Shown: positions 7,370 through 17,574, numbered from the stretch's first letter. The stretch: DNA of 21,604 nt from Euprymna scolopes (GCA_024364805.1 CM044519.1:57006057-57027660), one strand, 5' to 3'. The notes: a model not told the origin generated them from the letters alone. Made by a program: numbers and translations.

Positions 7370-8900
7370 AAATACGAATAAAAGTCGACACAGGGGCAAA
7401 TGGAAATATCCTACCCGTCAGAATATATAATAAAATATATCCAAAAAATGGCTACCGAAAACCGGACAAAATAAAAAATGGACTAAGGGAGATAACCCCT
7501 ACCTACCCAAAACAAGAGTTATATACCCTGTGGGCCGCTAATGGGACAAAAATAACCCACTATGGTTCTATAATACTAAAAATAAGACACAAGGACTCAG
7601 CAACCATCAAAGCTAAACTTTTTATATGTGACAGTGACACCACAATACTGGGTCTAATACTATACATACGATTTGGCCTAGTAACTGTCAACTGCAGCAT
7701 TACTAAAATGCACACTCTAAAACAAATGCAGAACATTGAAGACCTAGCAAAAGAATACCCGGGTAGATTTCAAGGGATAGGGAAATTCTCAGGCCTTCAA
7801 AAGATATATCTTGATGAAGATGCAATGCCAGTGGTCCAACCACCCAGAAAATTCCCAGTTCACCACAGGGAAGAACTTAAACAAGAACTAGAAAAAATGG
7901 AAGACTTGGGAGTAATTGAAAAAGTAAAAGAACCAATGGACTGGGTGAATGCAATTGCATGCAGCCGAAAAAAAATGGTACCCTACGTATATGCCTAGAC
8001 CCAAAACCACTAAACAAATACATCAAAAGAATGCACCACAAAACCCCAACCCTGGAAGAAATCTCCCACAAACTAGCCAGTGCAAAGCATTTTACAAAAC
8101 TAGATGCTAAACATGGATATTGGACTATACACCTAGATGAAGAATCGAGTCTGCTCACCTGTTTCAACACACTGTTTGGCAGATATAAATATTTGAGATG
8201 TCCATTTGGTCTCAAGGTACCTCAGGACATATTCCAGCAAAAAATGGACCAGATACTTGAAAACTGTGACGGAGCCATCGGGAAAACAGGGGAAGAGCAC
8301 AATAGAAGACTCAGGAAGATACTGGATACAGCTAGAAGGTACGGCCTCGTCTTCAACAAAGAAAAATGCAAAATAGGCCAAAAACAAATAAAATTCTATG
8401 GCCTCATTTGGGACGAAAATGGCTCACATCCAGACCCAGAAAAATGCAACAAAATTAAGGCAAAGCTTACACCCCCAAATCGCGAAGACCTACAACAATT
8501 TCTAGGTATGATACAATACCTAAGTCCGTTCATACCGGAACTCAGCTCTAAAACAGCACCTCTGAGAACACTACTAAAAAAAGATGTGGAATTTCAGTGG
8601 AATGAAACACACAGTAAAACCTTCCAAATGCTTAAAGATCAAATCCACAAAAACTTTGCTTAGCCTATTTTGACCCTAATGCCGAAACAGTCATCCAAGT
8701 CGATTCAAGCATGCTAGGACTAGGAGCGGCACTCATAAACAACAACAAAGTCATTGCCTTTGCAAGCAAAAGATTAACCAAGACTGAATCATGCTACGTC
8801 AACATAGAAAGTGAGTTGCTAGCAGCAGTGTTTGGATGCGAAAGATTCCCCACCTATATATATGGAAAAAAATACAGGTCGAATCCGATCATAAACCCTT
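7370..8900 (+). pseudogene. Gypsy fossil 1, protease, reverse transcriptase and RNase H region
   Basis: Protease signature KVDTGANGNILP is near 7384. The RT lead-in (GVIEKVKEPMDWVNAIACSRK) is near 7910. RT motifs follow: RICLDPKPLNKYIKR near 7990, KLDAKHGYWTIHLD near 8100 and FGRYKYLRCPFGLKVPQ near 8180. The thumb region has LGMIQYLSPFIPELSSK at about 8505. RNase H has VDSSMLGLGAAL near 8700, ASKRLTKTESCYVNIESELLA near 8765 and the SDHKPL-like site near 8890. Domain order is as in all Ty3/gypsy pol genes. Confidence 0.88.
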
Positions 8901-9119
8901 AGAAAATATTCAAAACAAAAACATTTCACAACCCCCCCTCCCCGACTACAAAGGATGCTACTAAGGTTGCAACCATATGAGGCGCAAATCAAATACAAGC
9001 CTGGAAAGGAAATTTGCATACCAGATTACTTATCAAGAACCCAACCTACTTCAGGCAAGGAAATCGAGCTGGACCTAACAATACACAACATAAACATGAC
9101 AGCTCAGAAATAAATAGAA

Positions 9120-10274
9120 TTGCAAAATTCAACCGAGGAAGACAAAGAACTAAGAGTTCTCAAACAGGTGATTTTGAGTGGATGGCCAGATAACGTAAAG
9201 AATACACCAAAAATAATTACAAACTACTGGTCACTAAATGAATGCCTATCGGTACAGGATGGAATAGTTACAAAAGGACAGTCCATAGTCATACCCAAAA
9301 GTATGCAACATATAATACTACAAAGAATTCACGGTGCACACCAAGGCATTGAGAAATATCAACTGAGGGCAAAAAACAGTGTATTCTGGAGAGAATACAC
9401 AAGGATATAGAAACACTAGTGAGCACGTGTGAGATCTGCAGAGAGCATCAGAGAAAAAACTCTAAGGAAACAATGATCATCAAGGAACACGCAATGCGGC
9501 CATTTCAGATCGTTGCAGTTGACATTTTTTTAATTTAATGGTCAACAGTTCCTACTGATTGCCGATCAATATAGCAAAATGCCATTCATTAAAACACTAA
9601 AAAGCATAATTAGCACCAGTTGTATCGAATACTTTAAAGCAATCTTTGCCATCCATGGCATACCTGAAAAGCTATACATAGATAACGCCAGGCACTTTGT
9701 ATACAACGAATTCCATAACTTTGCCACAGAATGAGAATTCACTCACACCACATCAAGCCCTAGGTACCCACAATCAAATCGGTTTATAGAACACATAGTC
9801 CAAACCGTAAAGAGAACATTTACGAAAGTCAAACAATAAAAATTGGATTGTCAAATGGCTCTTCTATGCCTCAGAACATCCCCACTTGACAGCCATCTGC
9901 CGTCCCCAGCAGAAATCCTATACAATAGGAAAATAAGATCAAGACTCGCAACCCTGTTAAACACGGATACTCCAAAAGATAATGAGATCAGAGAATGATT
10001 GTGGGCCAAAAGAAAAAAACAACAATGACACTACAACAAGAATGCAAAAGACCTCCCGGAATTAATTGTTGGTAGTAAAATGTCTGTCATACAGGAAAAC
10101 GACACCTGGCAACCGGTGACAGTGGTCGAGAAATGCACCGAAACTTGCAGCTACATTGTCAAAATGCACAGTGATGGAAGATTGCTGAGAAGCAACACCT
10201 ACAAGAGCTACATAATCCCCAGAGACAAACCATGTTTAACGCACCCATTCAACAGAACAGTTGGGATAATATAA
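9120..10274 (+). pseudogene. Gypsy fossil 1, integrase region
   Basis: An HHCC-type zinc-binding segment is visible (IHGAHQGIEKYQ near 9330; CEICREHQ near 9430). The catalytic core follows between 9490 and 9840, with VAVDIF, a DNARHFVYNEFHNFA stretch and the family's second core aspartate. The C-terminal segment (ENDTWQPVTVVEKCTETCSY, then RLLRSNTYKSYI) ends near 10270, where a pol C-terminus is expected. From 10275 to 10557 there is non-coding 3' sequence including a microsatellite. Confidence 0.82.
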
Positions 10275-10470
10275 CACCACCATCCCAACAGCACACTGAC
10301 CCATTGGAGGCCAGAGCTCCATCTAACATCAACAATGGATAAATCCCATCAGACAACCCAAGTCAACTAATTGAATCGAACCAACAGCCAGAAATACCAA
10401 GCCAGGGCCGACCCAAAAGAACATGGTGAGCCTCCAGAAATACAAGGACTTTATACTATTCAAATAGACA

Positions 10471-10527
<57 letters not shown>
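10471..10527. repeat. Compound (AT)7(GT)21 microsatellite
   Basis: A short AT run passes without a gap into about 21 GT repeats, inside the 3' non-coding part of gypsy fossil 1. Apparent ORFs with Cys-Val or Thr-His runs here are artefacts. Confidence 0.97.
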
Positions 10528-10528
<1 letters not shown>

Positions 10529-10557
10529 TAATAAACACCTTTTCTCAATAAAGTAGA

Positions 10558-10692
10558 TGTAACAGTAGGATAACTCTGTAAATTATAAGAGTTACCTCCC
10601 TTGTATTGAGTTGTAGAGGCAGTAGCAGTTCCTCCAATATGGCCGAATAAAGCAGTTACTCGTAACCTCGTGTCTTAAGAGTATTCATTACA
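10558..10692 (+). mobile_element. Candidate right LTR of gypsy fossil 1
   Basis: This 135-base segment starts with TGTAACA and ends with TTACA, giving the TGTAA/TTACA inverted ends typical of gypsy LTRs. An AATAAA signal (gaataaagc) lies at about 10645. It sits where a right LTR is expected, after the integrase and 3' spacer. I see no second copy in the window, so the call rests on position and termini only. Confidence 0.6.
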
Positions 10693-11119
10693 ATTATATA
10701 CATAACGTCGTATCTCAAATAGCTAGAAGATGAGGACAATAGTCTGCAAATAAATATATAAATGTACTTTAATCTATTTAACATTTAGCATACACTAAAA
10801 AATACAACTGAGGTCGTATCAAATATATAGTATTAATAGATAACATCCAAGAAAGAGACTTAATCTTGTTTGCGAAATTTACACACAGAATTTGATATTT
10901 TAATGTGCAGAAATAGGAGAGTAAATTCCTTTTATTAGCTAGTAATAATTCCGGAAGATAAGTTGGATATCGCAAAAGAAGATAACTTTATGTTAATTCA
11001 AAGCCAATAAAAATGAAATCATTTAATTAAACAAAATTAACAAGATAACTTGTTTGCTATTCAATTAATCTAAATCTGCTGATTTTTTGAAAGAAAAAAA
11101 TATTATCAAAATTTTGCAT
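10693..11119. other. AT-rich spacer
   Basis: No gene is recognised. A word at 10726-10764 resembles the minus-strand repeat end near 6165-6195. The stretch atattatcaaaattttgcattaaaaa near 11100 resembles a stretch near 5945. Both matches are too AT-rich to weigh heavily. Confidence 0.5.
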
Positions 11120-11134
11120 TAAAAAAAAACCTTT

Positions 11135-12495
11135 GTGGTAGTACATTCCATTAAAATAATTGGATTTCATCAGAGCCAACTGCTGTATCATGAGATTTGT
11201 GTATTGCTTATTGAATGGCTGGTTGTATTTTCTTCATTTTTTGAAATGAAGTTTTTTTTTCTTTGTTTCGTTTTATAATGTGAATTTTTTTGTTTTTTTT
11301 AATGATGAATTTATTGAAAATTGCCCTGCTAGTGTGTTTGCAATGTTTTCCTTGTCAGTGATCTTCATGTTGTTGCATATTAGGTGTTTGATCGTGTTCT
11401 TGTTGTTCTTCCTTGATATTTTTCTGACCATCTCCCATATTTTTTGGTATTAGTGTTTTCATTTATTTTTGATACATAGTTTTTCCATGTGTTCCGTTTT
11501 GATTCTTTCATAGTTTTCTGTGCTTTTGCTCTGCTGTTTTTGTATATGTACAAATTTTCTTTTCTCATATTATTTTTTTAATTTTCTTAAGTTAGCACGT
11601 CTTATTCTTATGGCTTTTTTTGCATTCTTTATTGAACCAGAGTTTGTTGTATTTTGAGGATGTAGAGCTTTTTGGTATGTTCTCTTTTGCAATGGAAAGT
11701 AGCATATTGCTAAAATAGGTAATATGTTCAGAGTTAGTGTTTGCTTCGAGTATTAATTTAGTGCATTTTGGATTTTTTCCCAATTTGCTTTTTGCATATT
11801 CCAGTGGAGCATTTTGTCATCTAATTTGGGGTTATTGTTTTCCAGTATAATTGAGAAGTGGCCGCTACCGCACATATCATTGTGTTCTCCAGCTAAAGTC
11901 AATTTATATGGTTGGGTCACATAACGTTAGGTCTATTGCTGATAGTGTTCCTGTTGCTGGATGGAGGTACATGTTCTTTGTTATTTAGTAAACATAACTG
12001 GTTTTGGTTGATTATTTTTTTAATGATTTGGCCTCTTTTGTTGTTTTTTTTTTTAGTTCGTTATGGCTATTAAAGTCGCATACCAATAAAAAAAGGGTTT
12101 TGGTAATTGTTGAATTAGATTGTTCAGTTCTGTTTCATCTATTATTTCATTCAATGGTATATAAAGTGAGCAGGGGGTTATAATGTGGTTATTGCAACAG
12201 CTTGCATGTTTGTTTTTAAGTTTACTGTGTTGTGTGGACGACTTTTTATTTATGAATAATGATGATCCACCAGTGACTATGTTTGATGTTTTGTTTATTT
12301 AGTTGTATATCGAGTAACTTTTTTTTATTTATATTTATATTTTATATTAATTCTGCCATTTTCTTTTGTGTTTCTTGTAGGCAAATTATTCTTGACAAAG
12401 GATTTTCATGAGGAGTATTATTCCTTCAATATTAAATTTTAGGCCTCTTATATTCCATTGTAGTATTTTATTAGCCATGGTTTATGTTTCATTTT
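11135..12495 (-). pseudogene. LINE ORF2, APE endonuclease and start of RT
   Basis: On the minus strand the APE endonuclease motifs occur in order. KILQWNIRGLKFNIE is near 12450 and IICLQETQKK, with the catalytic Glu, near 12375. GGSSLFINKK is near 12265 and CSLYIPLNEI near 12170. CDFNSHNEL (family GDFNAHN) is near 12070. GSGHFSIIL (family SDHFPI) is near 11860. Then come the HWNMQKANWEKI helix near 11800 and WFNKECKKSHKNK near 11610. The linker WKNYVSKINENTNTKK is near 11470, and AVGSDEIQ, the start of the RT, near 11170. The SDH aspartate is replaced by Gly and several frame changes are present, so the enzyme is dead. There is no RT catalytic box. Confidence 0.85.
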
Positions 12496-12539
12496 CTTGT
12501 TCTGAATTGTTGATGTTACTGTTAACTTCCATGGTTTCA

Positions 12540-13235
12540 GTAGTTTCTTGCTTATTTTTTGTTTTTGTTTTAGTTTGTAATTGTGATTGTGGTGTGTTGG
12601 GGGGGGTTTGGTTTTTGCTTTGTTTCATTTTCTTTTTTATTGATTCTTTCTTGGAATGGTGATTCTCTGTTTCCAGGTGTGCTAGGGATTTGTAGAGATT
12701 CTATTTTTGCTTGGTTTGATGCTATTGTTTTTTTGTTTTGATTTATTTGATCTTTGTTTTGGTTTATTTCAGGGTACGTGTTCATGTTTGTAGTATCTGT
12801 GATTGCAGGTTTTATTTTGGTTATGAATTTTTGCCAATCATTTGGGCCCAGTTTCATTAATTTTCCAACAAGTATGTCATATTTATCACTTTTTCCTGAC
12901 TTTCTTTTTTCTTCTTTTTGTAATTTGTGCATAACTTTTGCCTCCCATCTACAATTTACCTTGTTTCAATGAATGAAATGTTTTGTTTTTGTTTTACCAT
13001 TGGAATTTCCTTTTTTTTCATATATCACAGATCCTTGCAGAGGCAGGGTGGTCCTCGGCAGTTTGCACATTTACATCTGTTTGTGCATTCATTTGTGTTA
13101 TGGTCAGTTTTTTTAGCACATCTTCCACACGCTAGTCGGTTGTAACATACATCCTCATAATATCCAAATTTCTGATATTTCTGACATCGTAGGGGGATAT
13201 AAATAGTTATACTTTTTCATTGAATACAATACCAT
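12540..13235 (-). pseudogene. LINE ORF1 (gag-like, zinc knuckles), 3' part
   Basis: Minus-strand reading gives RCQKYQKFGYYEDVC, a decayed CCHC knuckle with two ligands changed to Tyr. Next are CGRCAKKTDHNTNEC, with one residue more than the usual spacing, and CKCANCRGPPCLCKDL. Then comes KKKEIPMVKQKQNISFIETR, the conserved segment following the knuckles in Jockey-type ORF1. The readable frame 12932-12570 is a Lys/Asn/Gln-rich low-complexity C-terminus with no recognisable fold. ORF1 proteins of this kind bind RNA in the LINE ribonucleoprotein. This copy is broken between the knuckles and the C-terminal piece. Confidence 0.8.
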
Positions 13236-13271
13236 GTCAGCTGATATTTGGGTTTGACGATCCGTCTTCTA

Positions 13272-13324
13272 TTATAGATAAAAAATAAGAATTTTTACAG
13301 GGGAATATTCTTTTTTATCTATAA
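13272..13324. repeat. Foldback: 14-bp perfect inverted repeat
   Basis: The arms ttatagataaaaaa (13272-13285) and ttttttatctataa (13311-13324) are exact reverse complements around a 25-base loop, and a few further inner pairs are possible. It sits immediately beside the 5' break of the Jockey/I-type LINE. It could be the end of a small foldback element or a hairpin by AT-rich chance. The exact 14-bp match favours a real structure. Confidence 0.75.
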
Positions 13325-13329
13325 CAGAA

Positions 13330-13486
13330 AAAAGACTATTTTTACGATCAGATTTTTAAAAAATTTTATACTTATTGGATAAATTTCTGTACAAAACATA
13401 TCTAAGAACACTGCCAGACATATAAAATATCTTTGTGTGAAATTTGCAAAAGATAGGCTCAGCTGTTTCGAAACCTATGAGGAAAG

Positions 13487-13538
<52 letters not shown>

Positions 13539-13560
13539 GTGACTTTTATATAATAGTAGA
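13330..13560 (+). repeat. Dispersed repeat tail carrying (CA)24
   Basis: The sequence has the layout gtgtgaaatttgcaaaag, ataggctcagctgtttcgaa, cctatgaggaaagaa, then (CA)24 (13489-13536) and finally aagtgacttttatataatag. This arrangement, an imperfect 'roots-of-sensibility' word for 'gttcagccgtttcgaagttat', then a microsatellite, then tttatataatagtag, is a common module in molluscan and insect repeats, where the microsatellite is part of the element. I recall the pattern but cannot name the family. Confidence 0.55.
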
Positions 13561-14165
13561 AATTTTGAGGTTGAACACAGGATATTAATTGAATGTCAGA
13601 AAACAAAGTTCGTCATAATAAACATGGTACAATTGCAAGGGTTACTAATCGGAACTTCTACCATTATTAACCAGCAAAGTGTTGCTGCAGTTGACCAAAT
13701 GAAGAATCTATCAGGCATGTGTGTGAAGTGTGATGTATGGAAGTGAAACTTGACCAGTGATGGTCAAGAATATGTGTACCATTATTGTACCTAATTATTC
13801 ATCCAAAATTATGTACTGTAGAGGATTATATGCTATGCATAATGGTAGTCTAAAAACATTAGACTTGATGGCAGAGAAAAATAAAATCTGGACATTATAA
13901 ATCAGTGTGTGAGGAACAAGAGACTCTGTTAGTTTGGTCACATTGAAACAATAGATGAGAATGTGTCAGTTAGTAAATGTAGAATAGTTGAAGTAGCAGG
14001 GCCAGTTGGTAGGAAAAGGCCAAGAACATAGACAGAATTGATAAGGGTACATTTGAGAAAAAGTGGGGGAAATAAAAACCTTCCAATATATAGATTAGTT
14101 TGTAATCCAATTTCTAAAACCAGCATGTAAAATAGACATTAAACAGAATATGATGATAGTGATGG
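13560..14165 (+). mobile_element. RTE-like LINE, C-terminal tail (5'-truncated)
   Basis: Plus-strand translation gives CQKTKFVI near 13600 and VDQMKNLSG near 13695. Then come SVMYGSET*PVMVKNM near 13730-13775 (family SVLLYGSETWxxxxxD), RNKRLC*FGHIETIDENVS near 13915 (family RxxRLRWFGHVxR) and VEVAGPVGRKRPRT near 13995 (family GRRxRGRPRxxW). These are the conserved post-RT words of RTE-type LINEs. Several stops, including at the tryptophan positions, break it. The end near 14150 (gatgatagtgatgg) resembles the short tandem tails that RTE elements use in place of poly-A. Confidence 0.75.
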
Positions 14166-14574
14166 TACATATAAAAAACGTCCAGATAAACCCTAGGGAT
14201 CTAAACAACAACTGAAGATCCTCAGCTAAAGATGGATAGTAATAGCCAAAACTGTCTCGTTACTGACTGTTTTATTTATTTTTATATCATAATTTAATTA
14301 CTTTTATGTTAAACTAAATGAAAGTGACTAAAAACTAAGTGTGTCTCGTTTGAAATACCATATAAAGTATGGTGTTTCAAAACGGACATACCTAGATACA
14401 TAGTTCATTTATAGAAACCCCTGGTTAGGAACTCTATATGTCATACAAGAATTGAGTCTGAGCAATGTTTATCACCGCATTTTAACTTTATTTAGAAAAG
14501 TTGTGAATTAAATGAAAAAAAAAACAGTATTAATATGTTTAAACAGTTTTTCTAAGTTGTTACTTTTTATTTTA
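14165..14574. other. AT-rich spacer apart from the hairpin
   Basis: Beyond the hairpin at 14343-14387, I see no gene or repeat that I recognise. Confidence 0.5.
14343..14387. repeat. Short hairpin (20-base arms)
   Basis: Arm 14343-14362 (gtctcgtttgaaataccata) and arm 14368-14387 are reverse complements at 16 of 20 positions, with a five-base loop (taaag). The inner ten bases pair almost perfectly. It may be a terminal palindrome of a small DNA element. I see no target duplication. Confidence 0.6.
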
Positions 14575-14680
14575 TTTATTTGCAATTTATTATTGTTTTC
14601 CAGTTTTATTTTTTTGTGTACATAGGGACATAATATTTTTCCTTTCCTTAACAACATTATTATTTAGAAATGTATTCTTA
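14575..14680 (+). repeat. Short interspersed repeat, copy A (partner 16112-16197)
   Basis: The core of about 85 bases shares ttgttttccagttttatttt, gtgtacatagggacataata and aacattattattta in order with 16112-16197, with only a few differences. The two copies are direct repeats 1.5 kb apart. Copy B lies inside a gypsy fossil, so the unit is mobile or was moved. The ends are AT-rich, and their weak inverted similarity (aattattg against aataatg) could reflect short terminal inverted repeats. Confidence 0.75.
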
Positions 14681-14689
14681 ATATAAAGA

Positions 14690-15150
14690 GTAGGGTTTTG
14701 TTAACTATTCTGTACCTTTGCCTACTTTTTTTTCGGTAAACATGAAGATTTGAGTAGTGCTATGATTTTCTTAAAAGGCGATATAAAAAGGTGTATATTT
14801 TAACAATCATGACATGCTGGACCTTTTAAAATTAAAATCAATTTAGTATTATGTATGGAATCTGAAGAAAAACAGTTTAAATGAGTAAATATGCTAATAA
14901 AAAAATTTACAATGGTTGTAATTTCTGTCACCTCAAAACACCAGTGATAAATTGACATGGAAGGTTTTTGAAATTGTACACCCAATCAATCATTGAGAAG
15001 ATCCATAATTATGTAAGAATACATAATCAGCTACTTTGACATCACGAAATGGTACCATTACTTCCCCCTTCCCTTTCCACATTATTTTTCATTTCCAGAG
15101 CCTTACCAAATGAAAAGCAGTTCTTAATTACCATTTGAACATCAGCTCAG
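14690..15150. other. AT-rich spacer, possibly distal gypsy fossil 2 sequence
   Basis: No gene is recognised. By position it would lie downstream of the integrase region of gypsy fossil 2, but I see no LTR-like termini. Confidence 0.45.
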
Positions 15151-15234
15151 GTGGGAATATTCCAGCTGATAAGTTGGGAGTTATCTTATAAGTGAATAAA
15201 AATCTGTTCACCTTGTGGTTTGTTTCCATCCTTT

Positions 15235-15990
15235 AAAGTGCTTTCTTGAATATGCACACACTGCTCTCTGCTGGTCTATTTGAGGATGGACGGTAAGAGC
15301 TGTGAAAATGTACACAAATTCCATTGGCATTTATGAATGGTTTGAATTCTTGACTTGTAAAGCAACAACAATTATCACTCATATTCAACACCGACAGTTC
15401 ATGTGCTGTAAAGATCACTCTCATTTTCTCAATTTTGGCAGAAGATATTTTCATTATACATATCTCTGTTCACTTTGAGTGATCATCGATTACTATCAAA
15501 AACGTGTCCCAAAAATGGACCCACATTATTTATGTGGATTCTTTCCCATAGCAAACTTGGATATTCCCAGCAATGAATGGGAGATTTGCTGGGGTTACTT
15601 TGATTAAGCATGCAAGTTCTGCAAACTTTACTGGTCTTCGATAGCAGCATCTAGATTTGTCCACCACACATAGCTGCAAGCATGGACCGTCTTCTGCCCA
15701 ATCCCTATATGCATCTGATGCAATTACTGCAACAATTTTACTCTAAGTTTATCCAGAATTAAAACCCTGCTTCCCAATGATATCACACGATTTCACATTC
15801 AACTGTCCGCTTGTTGAAACAGGGCTTCACTGCTACACCTGGGATGCAGTTGCTCCAGCCACTCATGATGTATACGTGGCTCCCAGCTCAAGGGTCTCTT
15901 ATTGTAGCATCAATCATTATGTGTATTCTGTTAGTATTTGGAGCGGCATTCTGTTCCTGTGTATTGATCAGAAAACAACTGAGGCAGTCT
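15235..15990 (-). pseudogene. Gypsy fossil 2, spacer and integrase region
   Basis: Minus-strand words include the pre-integrase MSGWSNCIP near 15850, a zinc-binding segment with LHQMHIGIGQ near 15720 and SYVWWTNLDA near 15665. The core start has IFGT..FLIVIDDHSK near 15495. A long core segment lies at 15454-15235: KIEKMRVIFTAHEL, VLNMSDNCCCFTSQEFKPF with the second core aspartate, and SSYRPSSNRPAESSV with the third acidic residue. This is the standard D,D-35-E layout of retroviral-type integrases. Confidence 0.85.
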
Positions 15991-16039
15991 GCATTTACAC
16001 TGCACACTACTCCGATTTATAATTGTAGGCAGCTAGAAA

Positions 16040-17270
16040 TTGAACTCTGGCTGCAACAAGATAAGGAATCAGTTTGTGTTCAGCAAAAAGCCCTTATAAT
16101 TTATTTTTGTTTTTTGTAATTATTGTTTTCCAGTTTTATTTTTTGTGTACATAGGGACATAATAGTTTTCCTCTCCCTTACAACATTATTATTTAAAAAC
16201 AATTTGTGATCAGTGGACAATGTAAAGTTGTTCCCATATAAACATTGGTGTAACTTTTTATAGCAAAAACCTCTTTCTCAATGTGTGCATAGTTCTATTC
16301 TGCTTCAGAAAATGTTTGTGAAATTTAGCATACTGGTTTCTTCCTTCTATTTTCCATTTTCTGGGTCCACAAGGAGAGGCATTTAATTGCATGAAAATAG
16401 GCTTGGATGGGTAAAAATGAGTTAAAAGGGGTGCAGAACACATCTTTGTTTCTTCAAAGGCTCGTCGAGCACCTCACACCCACGTAACACCTTTCTTCAT
16501 TAAGCTGTCAGGCGGTTCTAGTATTGTCAATAAATTTGGTAAATTGACTGTGATAGTAGTTAACTGTCCCAAAGTAGGCTTTTAATTCCATTGTTTTCTG
16601 GTGTAGGTGTTTCTGTCATATCGGTCACCTTGTCTGGAAGAGGGGCTATACCCTACTTAATGGTTCTAAAACCCAAACATGTTACTTCAGGGAGGAGAAA
16701 CTTGCATTTTCTTCTCTTTAATTTCAATCCTGTCTTATCCAGAGCAGCCAATTCACTCCTTAAATTATTTAGATGATCACTGTCATCGTGACCTAAAACT
16801 AAGATGTCGTCCACACGCACTTTGCAAAAGGAGATGCTCTTCAACCTCTTGTCCAATTCCCTTTGAAAAATCCCCGTGGCACTGTGCACCCCAAATGTTA
16901 GTCTGGTGGGCTGGTACAATCCCTGGTGAGTGTTTACTATTAACAATTCCTGGGTTTATTCATTTTACTCCAATTGTTAATATGCATGGTTCAAGTCAAG
17001 CTTACTAAATTTCTAATCTCCTCTCAAAGTAGGAAATATATCTTCTGTTTGAGGTATGGAGCAGTTGTCACAGAGTAATGCATGGCTTATTTTTTGCTTG
17101 TAGTCTCCACAGATTTGGATGTCATTGTTATTTTTGGCAACTAATATAATGGGGACGGCCCACCTAGAGTACTCCACTCTTTTGTGAATTCTGTGGCTTT
17201 CTAGATGATTTAGCTCTTTCTCCACATCTGCTTTATGGCATAAGGCATTAATCTTGTGAAACAAAATTTG
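16040..17270 (-). pseudogene. Gypsy fossil 2, reverse transcriptase and RNase H region
   Basis: RT begins near 17264 with KADVEKELNHLESHRIHKRV and SRWAVPIILVAKNN, followed by IQICGDYKQ near 17110. Then come TRLTFGVHSATGIFQREL near 16890 and KVRVDDILVLGHDDSDH near 16820; VDD is RT motif C. KRRKCKFLLPEVTCLGF is near 16700. RNase H words appear at 16360-16240 (SQTFSEAE, NYAHIEKEVFAI), followed by a TDHK-type site near 16215. The end of RNase H (AARVQFLAAYNYK) is near 16040, beyond the inserted short repeat. Confidence 0.87.
16112..16197 (+). repeat. Short interspersed repeat, copy B, inside gypsy fossil 2 RNase H
   Basis: It matches copy A at 14575-14680 in the same orientation. It separates the TDHK-type site (near 16215) from the VAARVQFLAAYNY-like segment (near 16050), which are adjacent in gypsy RNase H. 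It is therefore an insertion of roughly 100 bases, younger than the gypsy element. Confidence 0.75.
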
Positions 17271-17574
17271 GGATTCACTGTCTTATCAATGGTCATTTTC
17301 ATCTTAAAATCTCTTAAGCACTCCATTTCTTCAGTGATCACTGACTCGACTTCCTGATATAAAGGAAACATGGCTCTCTAATCTAGCCTTATCTTCTTTA
17401 ACTAATTGCGGCCAAGTATTGTTGGTACATTTCATTACACAACCAGCAATGGTCAATGCTGTAACCCTTCCTTCACTACTTCTACATCTGTGGTTCCATG
17501 TGGTTTCACTAACTTACCAGTGTATGTTCTTAATTTTATATTTCTTTCAGATCTTACATTTGGCCAACTTTCTT

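Larger units (their letters stand above)
6426..10692 (+). mobile_element. Ty3/gypsy LTR retroelement fossil 1 (broken)
   Basis: A plus-strand element reads in canonical Ty3/gypsy order: gag, zinc knuckles, aspartic protease (DTGAN), reverse transcriptase, RNase H and integrase. A candidate 135-bp LTR lies at the right end. The double zinc-knuckle arrangement and RT wording (RICLDPKPLNKYIKR, FTKLDAKHGYW, FNTLFGRYKYLRCPFG) place it with metazoan gypsy elements of the K02A2.6-like or mag-like kind. I recognise no matching LTR on the left, where SINE-like sequence abuts the coding region. It has several breaks and is a non-functional fossil, but long readable stretches suggest moderate rather than great age. 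Age cannot be taken from LTR divergence because only one LTR is recognised. Confidence 0.92.
11120..13235 (-). mobile_element. Jockey/I-type LINE, internal fragment truncated at both ends
   Basis: Read on the minus strand, this carries the 3' half of ORF1, then the 5' half of ORF2. ORF1 zinc knuckles lie at 13200-13040, the APE endonuclease at 12490-11830, and the EN-RT linker and first RT motif at 11600-11135. It ends near 11120 inside the RT start (AVGSDEIQ, family AVGPDGIHYQ), so the catalytic RT and 3' UTR are missing. The 5' end stops near 13235 inside ORF1, right before a foldback sequence. Frame changes and stops are frequent. The combination of CCHC ORF1 and APE ORF2 is established for Jockey/I-group LINEs; the exact clade is uncertain. 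Confidence 0.85.

Noticed and set aside
6081-10795. A direct repeat around gypsy fossil 1 (aatctattt..catttа-like words near 6086 and 10770)
   Set aside because: Only about 18 of 23 AT-rich bases agree, and the neighbouring shared word (tagaagatgag) is in opposite orientation, so it is not a convincing flanking duplication.
12408-13145. Three hydrophobic plus-strand ORFs
   Set aside because: They are antisense to Lys/Asn-rich LINE ORF1 and ORF2 sequence, which yields Phe/Leu-rich shadows.
13489-13536. A CRISPR-like or satellite array
   Set aside because: It is a plain CA dinucleotide run. No spaced direct repeats resembling a CRISPR occur anywhere in the window.
15811-16119. A 102-residue plus-strand ORF with a hydrophobic, membrane-like segment
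   Set aside because: The minus strand of the same stretch reads as the gypsy segment between RNase H and integrase (MSGWSNCIP and neighbours), so the hydrophobic run is an antisense artefact.
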